Source: Saprospirales bacterium
GTDB taxonomy: Bacteria; Bacteroidota; Bacteroidia; Chitinophagales; Saprospiraceae
Direction of reading: 5' to 3'
Assembly: GCA_016719895.1 (NCBI GenBank)
Contig: JADJYG010000005.1
Location: 186,001-250,000, forward strand
Length of the DNA: 64,000 nt
Shown here: in pieces, positions 33,237 to 40,570 of the stretch
Position numbering within the stretch: position 1 is the stretch's first letter
Layout of the letters: each line of letters opens with the position of its first letter
Notes under the pieces: model-generated
What the model was told of the DNA's origin: nothing
Databases searched by the model: none
What the model saw: the letters and a program-made list of their open reading frames with translations, nothing else
Position numbers and translations under genes: made by a program

Positions 33237-34396
33237 CAGCTTCGGTTTAGGACATTGTTTTTGTATTCGTTGGCGAGCCAGATGGCGTAGTAAGGCAGTT
33301 TGCGGTTATGGCTCGCTAATTTGTAATCCAGTTTGCGGCGCATCCACCAGTTGCCCAGATCCCAATCGGTGCCGATGCGGGGGATGCGGTCGGGCTGGCC
33401 GGCCTCGCGGGTCAGTTTACCGGCGGTAGTGGCCAGGTAACCGGCTGTGCGCGCCAGGGCGTGGGCCTCGGCGCTGTTGTCGCCATGCGGCCAGCAAAGG
33501 AAATGAACCGGTTTGCCCAGTTTTTCTTCGATAATCTGCCGGGAGCCGATGATTTCGTATTCCAGCCGCTGCCGGAAGGCGTCGTCCTGCTCTACACCGG
33601 TTACCAGTTGGCCGGCGGCTGTAAAGCGCTGATAAATGCGGCGGGCGTGTTCTTCGAAGACTGGCCGGTGCTCGGGTATGGCGAGTTCGTACCGGCTTGC
33701 CAGTTCCGTCACTTCGGCGGTAAATCCGGGGTGAATCGTGTGTTTGCGCGCCACTACGGCCGACGCCTCCTCAAACAACGGCGTACCGGCCGGCAGTACC
33801 TTTTCGAAGGCGGGGTCATCCATGTAAAACGGTTTTCGGTCGGCGCTGTAGGTATTCAGCGCCGGGTAAAACCCTTTGAAGCCTCCGTAGTAGTATCCGG
33901 TCAACCGGCTGGAAACAGTGTATTTGGCGTGGCTCATGGTGTGCGATTGCACGTCGGCAAACCCCGAGGCCTGCATGCGGCGCAGCTCGCTCCACGACAG
34001 GTTGCCCAACCCGACCAGGTCGGACGCCTGGCAGCGTCCTGCCCAAACGTCGTCGAGGGTAGGGCGCACGATATCGCGGGGGTCGACCAGCTCGGGGCAA
34101 ACGAAGAGGGTGATCCGCATCCCGTATTTTTTTGCCACCGGGAACGCATACACCCAATTGTCGAGCAGGCCGTCGTCGAAGGTCAGGCAGATCTCCCTTT
34201 TCCCGGCCTGTCGCTGGCCCAGGCGGGCCGACAGCCATTCGTCGAGGAACACAGAGCGGTACGCATTGGCCTGTAAATAGCGCATCTGTTCTTCAAACCG
34301 CTCCAGGCGCATGGTCAGGAAGCGCAGCGTCCAGTTGCTGAACGCCCGGGGCGCCACGGAGTGGAAATAAAGTACCGGCGGACTAAGCGTTTTCAT
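33236..34396 (-). CDS. NodB-type polysaccharide deacetylase, long form
   Basis: The NodB core has REICLTFDDGLLDNWVYAFP (TFDDG), FADVQSHTMSHAKYT (SHTMSH) and FLCWPHGDNSAEAHALARTA, the three standard motifs in order. About 110 extra residues lie between motifs 2 and 3 (GYYYGGFKGFYPALN to IYQRFTAAG). ATG 34,396 (MKTLSPPVLYFHSVAP) is preferred over 34,408 because it overlaps the restored end of the upstream glycosyltransferase by 14 bp and begins directly at the family's N-terminal strand. It probably deacetylates the polysaccharide or an intermediate. It is the most canonical of the four deacetylase-fold proteins in the locus. Confidence 0.86.
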   Translation of the reverse strand: MKTLSPPVLYFHSVAPRAFSNWTLRFLTMRLERFEEQMRYLQANAYRSVFLDEWLSARLGQRQAGKREICLTFDDGLLDNWVYAFPVAKKYGMRITLFVCPELVDPRDIVRPTLDDVWAGRCQASDLVGLGNLSWSELRRMQASGFADVQSHTMSHAKYTVSSRLTGYYYGGFKGFYPALNTYSADRKPFYMDDPAFEKVLPAGTPLFEEASAVVARKHTIHPGFTAEVTELASRYELAIPEHRPVFEEHARRIYQRFTAAGQLVTGVEQDDAFRQRLEYEIIGSRQIIEEKLGKPVHFLCWPHGDNSAEAHALARTAGYLATTAGKLTREAGQPDRIPRIGTDWDLGNWWMRRKLDYKLASHNRKLPYYAIWLANEYKNNVLNRS

Positions 34397-34444
34397 AGGT
34401 CTGTTCAATAGCGTTTAAGTGGGTTTCCATATCAAATAAAGTTT

Positions 34445-35464
34445 TCAGGCGGTCGGCGGCGGCGTAGGCTTTTTGAGCAAGAGCGGGATAATCTGCCACG
34501 GCGCGCAGGAAACTGTTTTTAGTTCGGGGTAATTGTCCGGATTGCCCAGGCAAAAAGCGGCTTCGCCGCCGTGAATTTCCCGGAAGGCGGGCAGGTCGCT
34601 GGTGAGCACGGGCAGGCCGGTCAGCAGGGCTTCTGCCACCACGTTGCCAAACGATTCATAGGCGCTCAGGAAGAGGAAGAGGTCGGCCGCCTGGTAGAAA
34701 GCGGCCATGTCGTCGACCCAGCCGTGAAACACCATACGGCCGGCAAAGGGACTGTTCCGGGCTTGCTGTTCCAGTTCGGCGCGCAGGTCGCCGGCGCCGG
34801 CGAAGTGCAGCTCCAGTTCCGGGTGTTCGCGGGCAATTTCCTCGAACAGGCGGATTACGAGGTGCACATTCTTGCCGTGGTCGAGCCGTCCGACGTAAAC
34901 GATCCGGTTCAGTTTGGACCGGAGCCAGCGTTTTTCAAGGAAACGGGCGAGCTGGAAGCCGTTGTAAATGACATCCGGTTGTATGGGCAATACATCCCTG
35001 CGGAAGACGCCGGCGCTGAATTGCGAGTTGGCGATAAAACGCACGCGAAACAAGCGGATCAATTGCCAGGCCGTTTTCAGGTAAAGCCGGTCCAGCCATT
35101 TTTTCCAGTACTTGGTGCCATGGATATGGTAAACGGGGTTGCGCACACCAGCCAGCAGCGTGAGCAGCAGGATGACAGGCCCCCCGTTCATCAGGTGAAA
35201 CAGGTGGTTGGGGTGGGCCCGGCAATAGCGGAAATACCCGCTGTAGCAGGCCCAGTTGTTGTGCGACCCCTGGTCGTAATGGCCGTCGCCCAAACGGTCG
35301 GTCAGGCCGTTGCCCACGGGCCGCAGGCTGTAGATATAGACATCGCGCTGGCCGTAGAAACGGTTGGTATAGTGGCTGATATACGATTCCATGCCACCGG
35401 GCATCGATTCCCAGACCACATAATGAACGGGTTCGGGCGACTGTTTTCGCGTATTATTTTTCAT
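34445..35464 (-). CDS. family 4 glycosyltransferase with a probable C-terminal frameshift
   Basis: ATG 35,464 (MKNNTRKQSPEPVHYVVWES) fits better than an upstream start. The GT-B enzyme has MESYISHYTNRF, NRIVYVGRLDHGKNVHLVIR and the E-x7-E motif AYESFGNVVAEALLTGLPVL. As read, the protein ends NYPELKTVSCAPWQIIPLLL, which looks foreign. Adding one A to the A5 run at 34,516-34,520 (minus strand) continues as NSFLRAVADYPALAQKAYAA and DRLKTLFDMETHLNAIEQTY to a stop at 34,383. That is a normal family ending, which overlaps the next start by 14 bp. So it is either a recent mutation, a sequencing or assembly error, or slippage. Only the last helices are affected. Confidence 0.85.
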   Translation of the reverse strand: MKNNTRKQSPEPVHYVVWESMPGGMESYISHYTNRFYGQRDVYIYSLRPVGNGLTDRLGDGHYDQGSHNNWACYSGYFRYCRAHPNHLFHLMNGGPVILLLTLLAGVRNPVYHIHGTKYWKKWLDRLYLKTAWQLIRLFRVRFIANSQFSAGVFRRDVLPIQPDVIYNGFQLARFLEKRWLRSKLNRIVYVGRLDHGKNVHLVIRLFEEIAREHPELELHFAGAGDLRAELEQQARNSPFAGRMVFHGWVDDMAAFYQAADLFLFLSAYESFGNVVAEALLTGLPVLTSDLPAFREIHGGEAAFCLGNPDNYPELKTVSCAPWQIIPLLLKKPTPPPTA

Positions 35465-35603
35465 GTTAAATTCAAAAAACAAGGCATCGCTGCACAGGGC
35501 GGCGCGCGCCAAAAGCAGGGAGAGGGCACGTGAATTTGAAGCAGATTACGTTCAAAAAAGGAGGGGGGAGGATATCGATTATGAGGGATGATAGGCGGCT
35601 GTT

Positions 35604-37031
35604 TTACGCGGGTTGCCGGCCGCTCTCTGGCTCTTGCCCGGAGGGTGGATTAAATGAAAAATTGTACAACAAAGCGCCAAAACTGAAATATAACGACGTG
35701 GTCATGGCGTGGCCGGGCTCCTGATAATACCCAAAATGCTGCCCCGAAGTAGAGTGGATAAAAAACCACCCCGGGAAAAATATGACGAACACCATAATCG
35801 CCTCTTTCAGCGGATGGCCTCTGGGCAAATGCGTGCTTCGCCAGAAAAGAACGAAATGGAAGTAAACAAAAAACATGCCCATCAGTATGGCGCCCAGGAT
35901 ACCCGAGTGCAACAAGATATTCTGGTTGGCAACGTGGAAATCGGCATATTTAAAAAACTCGTCCGAAAATCCCCAGCCGGTAAGCGGCGTTTCGATCCAC
36001 TTGCCCATGACGCGCGGGCTGCGCTTGTTCAGGCGCTCCAGTGTACCGTGAGCCGTGACGTCGCCGCTGGCCAGCGCTTCCAGCGTGGTCATGCGCTTGA
36101 AGGCATTGGTGAATTGCATGCCCACCACCGGTATGGCGAGCAGCCCGAGAATAAGCACGATGGTGGCGCCGGCCATCGTAGCCAGCCGTTTGCCGCTGGG
36201 TTTGAAAATAAACAGCAAAAACAGCACCAGGCCCAGGGAAAGCCCGATCAACCAACCGCGTGTGGCGGATAGAAAAACCGACATCAGGTCGGCGCCGGCA
36301 ATCGCTACCAAATACAGAAAGTTGAAGTTCTTGCCCCGGTGCGCCAGGTAATACAAGGCGCCGAAAAAAGTCATCAGTACGATTCCGCTGCTGTAAAAGC
36401 CCCGGTATGTTTTGCCTTTGGACACATCCACTGTAAACCAGAAATCGCGGTAGATACCCAGGTATTGCGAAGGCGACATATGGGTAACAATCGTAAACAC
36501 CTGGGCAAACAAGGCGAAAAAAGCAAAGGGGAACATATACATGAACAGATCCCGGTATTGTTCCCCGGTTCTGAACAGCCGGGGCACGGAATAAAAGAGC
36601 ATGATGGGAAAAATAAACTTCACCATGCGAAACTGGATGTTTATCTGCGGTGACAACCCCAGCACATAGCCCTGTACGATTAAAAAACCGAGGTAAACCG
36701 CCATGACCGCCACAATCTTATCGTGGAAAAATCGGCCCGGGTTGCCGGCCTTACTGGCTTTTATGACGGTCAGCAGGATATACAGGTGTCCGACTTCTAT
36801 TGGCGGCAGGCCTGGTATCAGCGATACCACGACTTCGTAGGCATTAAAATACCCCCAGAAACCATCGGAAACGATGAAAAACAGGGTAAGCCAGAGCGCT
36901 TCGTCCTTCGACCGGAAATATGCGCCCAGCATGATAACGTAAAAGATCGGCCGAAAAATCGCCGGTGCGTAATACGTTGCCAGGATGCTGGCTCCAAGCC
37001 ACAGGAATAAAATGAAAAGCCTCTTGTACAT
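35604..37031 (-). CDS. wzy: Wzy-like O-antigen/capsule polymerase (membrane protein)
   Basis: The 475-residue protein is strongly hydrophobic with about 11-12 membrane segments. A large extracytoplasmic loop lies around residues 295-365 and contains RVMGKWIETPLTGWGFSDEF and NQNILLHSGILGAILMGMFF, the pattern of the Wzy/WaaL O-antigen-ligase family; ATRGWLIGLSLGLVL precedes it. Polymerases join undecaprenyl-linked repeat units in the periplasm. Wzy is favoured over a WaaL ligase because Wzx, Wzc and an initiating transferase are in the same locus. The C-terminal tail (PPSGQEPESGRQPA) is cytoplasmic and disordered. A 139-bp gap follows before the next gene. Confidence 0.82.
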   Translation of the reverse strand: MYKRLFILFLWLGASILATYYAPAIFRPIFYVIMLGAYFRSKDEALWLTLFFIVSDGFWGYFNAYEVVVSLIPGLPPIEVGHLYILLTVIKASKAGNPGRFFHDKIVAVMAVYLGFLIVQGYVLGLSPQINIQFRMVKFIFPIMLFYSVPRLFRTGEQYRDLFMYMFPFAFFALFAQVFTIVTHMSPSQYLGIYRDFWFTVDVSKGKTYRGFYSSGIVLMTFFGALYYLAHRGKNFNFLYLVAIAGADLMSVFLSATRGWLIGLSLGLVLFLLFIFKPSGKRLATMAGATIVLILGLLAIPVVGMQFTNAFKRMTTLEALASGDVTAHGTLERLNKRSPRVMGKWIETPLTGWGFSDEFFKYADFHVANQNILLHSGILGAILMGMFFVYFHFVLFWRSTHLPRGHPLKEAIMVFVIFFPGWFFIHSTSGQHFGYYQEPGHAMTTSLYFSFGALLYNFSFNPPSGQEPESGRQPA

Positions 37032-37092
37032 AAGAGCAAACTATCGGTTGTCGGATGAAAGCAATCAACCGGGGGCGGGTGTGTATAACGGA

Positions 37093-38133
37093 TTAAAAGA
37101 CTTGACTGGCCATGCGCTCAATGACCATTTCAGGGGTGTAGCGCTGGAGCACGCGTGCGCGCATGGCCTGCACGCAGGCAACCCGGCGCTGTTCGTTATC
37201 TAACCAAAACCGGGCCATCTCTACCCCTTCTGCGTAATTTTTTATTAAAGGAATGTCGATTCCCGAAAATACTTCGGCCAGGTCGGCGCTATACTCGCAC
37301 AGCGGCAGAATACCCGCTCCCAAAATGTCGAACACCCGGACGTGAATGCCGTTGAACAACGAGGGCACCTGCTCCACGGGCGCTATTTTGCTGCAATTGT
37401 ACACCAGGTTGTTGAATCCCGCATCAAACCGGTCGTGCGGTATAATTTTGGAGCGCACGCCGGGAAAAAAATCATACCAGCGCTCCAGGCCGCTCCCGCT
37501 GATATACGCCTTCAGGTCCAGGTCTTTGAAAATATTTAAAAACAAGACCCGCTTGTAGCCCCAGTTGGTTTTGCTGGCGCTGCCCACGTAAATAAAATCC
37601 GAATGATAGGTTTTCCGGTCCTGCTCCGGCACTTCCATAGGATAATATACATCGCTGTTGAAGCCAAAACAGTCAAAAACGACATTCCGAACCCCCAAAC
37701 GCGTCAGCTGGTCGCGCCACAGGGTATCCGGGCTGATGACGTAATCGGCCTGGAACAGGATGTGCAGGTTGTAAATACTGGTCGGGGTGTACAGCGGGTT
37801 GTCGCCCAGCATGAAGGCGATGCGCGCCGACTTCCGGAAGTTTTCCAGCAGTTCGGGCAACACCAGCTGGTTATTGTAGATAAAAACCAGGTCGGGCTTA
37901 AACGCGTCGAATACCCGCCGGTATTCGGCATTGGCTTTTTTGATATACGGCGCTTCCCACAGGTTCCGGATTTTCCGGGGCAACGCGCTATAGTTATTGT
38001 AGCGCTGGTTGGCCCGCGTGGAAAAAAAGTCTTGGTAATCCACCGCTTTTATTTCCATGCCGTTGGCCTTCAGGCCCGAAACAATCGAGTCGATAAACGG
38101 ATAGCGCAAAGGAGCAATAAGCAAACATTTCAT
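37093..38133 (-). CDS. CgeB-like glycosyltransferase
   Basis: ATG 38,133 (MKCLLIAPLRYPFIDSIVSG) is the start, giving 346 residues; an upstream extension overlaps the acetyltransferase gene out of frame and has no similarity. The protein resembles the CgeB/YkvP group of GT-B enzymes: FKPDLVFIYNNQLVLPELLE, FMLGDNPLYTPTS, YHSDFIYVGSASKTNWGYKR, and the C-terminal VPSLFNGIHVRVFDILGAGI followed by LPLCEYSADLAEVF, typical of Glyco_trans_1_2 domains. The donor is unknown. It lies 40 bp after the acetyltransferase; that gap holds an 8-bp tandem repeat. Confidence 0.82.
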   Translation of the reverse strand: MKCLLIAPLRYPFIDSIVSGLKANGMEIKAVDYQDFFSTRANQRYNNYSALPRKIRNLWEAPYIKKANAEYRRVFDAFKPDLVFIYNNQLVLPELLENFRKSARIAFMLGDNPLYTPTSIYNLHILFQADYVISPDTLWRDQLTRLGVRNVVFDCFGFNSDVYYPMEVPEQDRKTYHSDFIYVGSASKTNWGYKRVLFLNIFKDLDLKAYISGSGLERWYDFFPGVRSKIIPHDRFDAGFNNLVYNCSKIAPVEQVPSLFNGIHVRVFDILGAGILPLCEYSADLAEVFSGIDIPLIKNYAEGVEMARFWLDNEQRRVACVQAMRARVLQRYTPEMVIERMASQVF

Positions 38134-38151
38134 GGAGTGGCCAGGCGAATT

Positions 38152-38175
38152 AGTGCGTTGGTGCGTAAGTGCGTT
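38152..38175. repeat. 8-bp tandem repeat, three imperfect units
   Basis: AGTGCGTT, GGTGCGTA and AGTGCGTT follow each other in the short gap between two genes, reaching into the stop codon (38,174-38,176) of the acetyltransferase. Confidence 0.7.
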
Positions 38176-38839
38176 AGTGTACATCCCGGTATCGCAATAC
38201 GCGTGCCGGATTTCCGACGACGACAGCCCCGGGCGGCACATCGTGCAACACGACGGCGCCGGCGCCCACGATGGCCCGTTCGCCGATACGAACCCGGGGC
38301 AACACGACGGCGCCGGTGTAGATATCCGCGCACGCGCCCACCTCCACCAGTCCGGCAAGTGTGGCGCCGGGCCCTACGGTAACACCGTCTGCCAGCACGC
38401 ACTCATGATCGACGGAGGCGCGCGTATTGATGATACAGGCGTTCCCGATTTGGGCGTCGGCACACACGGCAGCCTGCGCGTACACCTGGCTGCCTTCGCC
38501 GATCCGGGCATTGTCTGCCACAAACGCCGTGCGGTGCACCGCGCGGATGGGCGCCAGGCCCAGCGCCAGCAGCTCGGCGTGGATATCGAGCCGGACGGCG
38601 CCGTGGCCCGGCCCGATGCTTACGATAAAGGCCGGCTTTGGGGCCGTTCCCAGGGCGTTGACCCAGCGGAAAAACGCCTCCCGGTTGCCCAGGTTGGGTA
38701 TGCCCCGGTATTCCGGTGCAAGGGACGGGTTGTTGTCGAAATACCCGGCAATGCGGTAGGCCTCTTTCAGCAATTCGCACAATACCTTGAAATTGCCGGT
38801 ACCGCCCCAAATAACGAGTTCAGGCAACAGTTTGCTCAT
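38174..38839 (-). CDS. NeuD/PglD-type sugar O- or N-acetyltransferase
   Basis: The 221-residue protein has an N-terminal Rossmann-like PglD_N domain (LVIWGGTGNFKVLCELLKEA, IAGYFDNNPSL) and a C-terminal left-handed beta-helix of hexapeptide repeats (about 105-215: IGEGSQVYAQAAVCADAQIG through GERAIVGAGAVVLHDVPPGA). The expected catalytic histidine is in NTRASVDHECVL. Such enzymes acetylate a C4 amine (PglD) or a hydroxyl on a nucleotide sugar using acetyl-CoA. It overlaps the DegT aminotransferase gene by 20 bp, so acetylating the amine made by that enzyme is the natural proposal. Confidence 0.87.
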   Translation of the reverse strand: MSKLLPELVIWGGTGNFKVLCELLKEAYRIAGYFDNNPSLAPEYRGIPNLGNREAFFRWVNALGTAPKPAFIVSIGPGHGAVRLDIHAELLALGLAPIRAVHRTAFVADNARIGEGSQVYAQAAVCADAQIGNACIINTRASVDHECVLADGVTVGPGATLAGLVEVGACADIYTGAVVLPRVRIGERAIVGAGAVVLHDVPPGAVVVGNPARVLRYRDVH

Positions 38840-39962
38840 GGAATATTTTTATTCCGTCGATGACATATTGCACTTCTTCGTCGGTCAGGTCGGCATGCAA
38901 CGGTAGCGTGATAAAACGGTTGTGTTCGGCTTCTACAAAGGGGCAGGTATGTCCCCAGGGCGCAAACAGCGGTTGGATACTCAGGGGCGTATAGTGGCAG
39001 CCCGTGGCGATACCCTGCCCTTTGAGGTGGATCATCAGCTCGTCGCGTTGGTCGGCCCGGATTCCGAACATCTGGTAGCAATAGTTTTCCGGTTCAAAGG
39101 GCAGCAGCGGTTCCACACCGGGCACGCCTTCCAGCCCGTCGAGGTATAGCCGGATCACCTCCGAACGACGCCGGCTCATGGCCGGCAGTTTTTTCAACTG
39201 GGCCAGGCCGATAGAAGCCGCCAGGTCGTTCATGTTGTATTTATATCCCAATACGGCGATCTCGTAAAACCAGTGCATGGCATCGCGGTTGGATGCGGTA
39301 TACGCCTGGGCAGTTTTCCAGTTATCTTTATCGATGCCCACCCAACGCATCGCCTTCACGTCTTTGAACAAATCCGGGTCGTTCGTTACCATCATGCCGC
39401 CGTCGCCGGTGGTCATGAGTTTTTTCTCTTCAAAACTATAACAACCGATATCGCCCCACAGGCCCAAAATCTGGCCCTTATACCGCGCGCCGGCAGTGTG
39501 GGCGCAGTCTTCGATGACCTTCAGGCCGCGCTGGCGCGCCCACGGCATCAGTTTTTCCATAGCGACGGGGTGACCGGCATAATGCACGGGCATCACAGCG
39601 ACACAATCCTTGTCGTATTTGCGATCCAGGTCTTCCAGGTCCATGCCCAGGGTCGCCGGGTCGCTGTCGACAAAAACCGGCGTCAGGCGGTTGTACAGGA
39701 CGGCAGTGGCAGTGGCGGCAAAGGTGAGCGATGGCACCAGCACTTTTTTCCCCTCCGGAAAGCGGAAGACAGCCAGAGCCAGGTGTAGGGCTGCCGTGGC
39801 CGAATTGACTCCGATGGCTTGCTGGCAGCCGACGAATTGCTCCCATTCGGCCTCAAACAAATTGACATTGGGCCCCAGGCCTATCCACGAGCGTTCAAAA
39901 GATTCCCGGATCATTTGCAGTTCTTCCTCCCCAACGGAGGGTTTGAATAAGCGGACGTTCAT
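38820..39962 (-). CDS. DegT/DnrJ/EryC1/StrS-family sugar aminotransferase
   Basis: The start is ATG 39,962 (MNVRLFKPSVGEEELQMIRE), giving 380 residues; further upstream the frame runs through a tandem repeat without similarity. This PLP enzyme transfers an amino group to a keto sugar. The PLP lysine is K181 in GCYSFEEKKLMTTGDGG, and EDCAHTAGARYKG (151-163) supplies the pyridine-nitrogen Asp152. A lysine rather than histidine at the PLP site means an aminotransferase, not a C3-dehydratase of the RfbH type. It follows rfbF, rfbG and the epimerase gene, so the product is probably CDP-linked 4-amino-4,6-dideoxyhexose. Serving as the WbpE-type C3 aminotransferase for the wbpB/wbpD branch is the alternative. 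Confidence 0.88.
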   Translation of the reverse strand: MNVRLFKPSVGEEELQMIRESFERSWIGLGPNVNLFEAEWEQFVGCQQAIGVNSATAALHLALAVFRFPEGKKVLVPSLTFAATATAVLYNRLTPVFVDSDPATLGMDLEDLDRKYDKDCVAVMPVHYAGHPVAMEKLMPWARQRGLKVIEDCAHTAGARYKGQILGLWGDIGCYSFEEKKLMTTGDGGMMVTNDPDLFKDVKAMRWVGIDKDNWKTAQAYTASNRDAMHWFYEIAVLGYKYNMNDLAASIGLAQLKKLPAMSRRRSEVIRLYLDGLEGVPGVEPLLPFEPENYCYQMFGIRADQRDELMIHLKGQGIATGCHYTPLSIQPLFAPWGHTCPFVEAEHNRFITLPLHADLTDEEVQYVIDGIKIFHEQTVA

Positions 39963-39970
39963 TGTTGGAC

Positions 39971-40003
39971 GGTTGACGGTTGACGGTTGACGGTTGACGG
40001 TTA
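39971..40003. repeat. 7-bp tandem repeat, about 4.5 units
   Basis: GGTTGAC is repeated four times without change (39,971-39,998) and continues as GGTTA into the stop codon of the epimerase gene. It fills most of the 38-bp gap before the aminotransferase start. Confidence 0.85.
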
Positions 40004-40570
40004 ATCGGGGTTTGTCATACGGGTTTGGTGGTGTTGCAAATATTCCCGGAAGGTCATATTCCGGCTGTCTTTTTCCGATAGGATTGGCGAGTCGGTTGGC
40101 CATGGTATGGCAAGGTCGGGGTCGGACCAAAGCAAACCGCCTTCCTGGTCGCGGTTATATACATTGTCTACTTTGTACAACACTTCGCTTTCCGTAGTCA
40201 GCGTGCAAAATCCGTGCGCGAATCCGCGTGGGATAAAAATCATTTTTTTATTTGCTTCTGACAGTTCGATGCAATCCCATTGGCCGAGGGTGGGCGAGTG
40301 GGGTCGCAGGTCGACAAATACATCCAGCACGGCGCCGCGGATGCAGCGCACCAGTTTGGTTTCGGCGAACGGTGGAAATTGAAAATGCAAGCCGCGGAGG
40401 GTTCCCTGGCGTTCGCTGCGCGAGTGGTTTTCCTGGCGCCAGTTCCGAGCCAGTCCGGCGTTTTCAAAAATACCGGCGTCGTAGCTGCGCATAAAAAAGC
40501 CGCGCTCGTCGCCAATGGGCGTCAGTTGGATTTCAAAGACGCCGTTCAGTTTTCGTTGCGTAATTTCCAC
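40001..40570 (-). CDS. rfbC: RfbC-like nucleotide-sugar 3,5- (or 5-) epimerase
   Basis: The cupin-fold enzyme resembles dTDP-4-dehydrorhamnose 3,5-epimerase: LNGVFEIQLTPIGDERGFFM, RQGTLRGLHFQFPPFAETKL with the catalytic histidine, IRGAVLDVFVDLRPHSPTLG and FIPRGFAHGFCTL. The start is taken as GTG 40,570 (reading VEITQRKL), giving 189 residues, the normal family length. An upstream extension of 40 codons lies inside rfbG in another frame and has no similarity. The gene overlaps the end of rfbG by 25 bp. In this context its substrate should be the CDP-4-keto-6-deoxyglucose made by RfbG rather than a dTDP sugar, because no rmlA, rmlB or rmlD is present. Whether it acts at C3, C5 or both is not decided by sequence. 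Confidence 0.87.
   Translation of the reverse strand: MEITQRKLNGVFEIQLTPIGDERGFFMRSYDAGIFENAGLARNWRQENHSRSERQGTLRGLHFQFPPFAETKLVRCIRGAVLDVFVDLRPHSPTLGQWDCIELSEANKKMIFIPRGFAHGFCTLTTESEVLYKVDNVYNRDQEGGLLWSDPDLAIPWPTDSPILSEKDSRNMTFREYLQHHQTRMTNPD

Noticed and set aside
34516..34520. Programmed -1 ribosomal frameshift
   Set aside because: The A5 run lacks the usual X-XXY-YYZ heptamer and no downstream pseudoknot is apparent; a simple indel or sequencing error is more economical.
38134..38358. N-terminal extension of the CgeB-like glycosyltransferase
   Set aside because: It overlaps the acetyltransferase gene out of frame with Cys/Arg/Pro-rich sequence, and ATG 38,133 starts the family's first strand.
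38820..39962. DegT protein as an RfbH-type CDP-4-keto-6-deoxyglucose 3-dehydratase
   Set aside because: The PLP site has lysine (SFEEKK), not the histidine required by the dehydratase.
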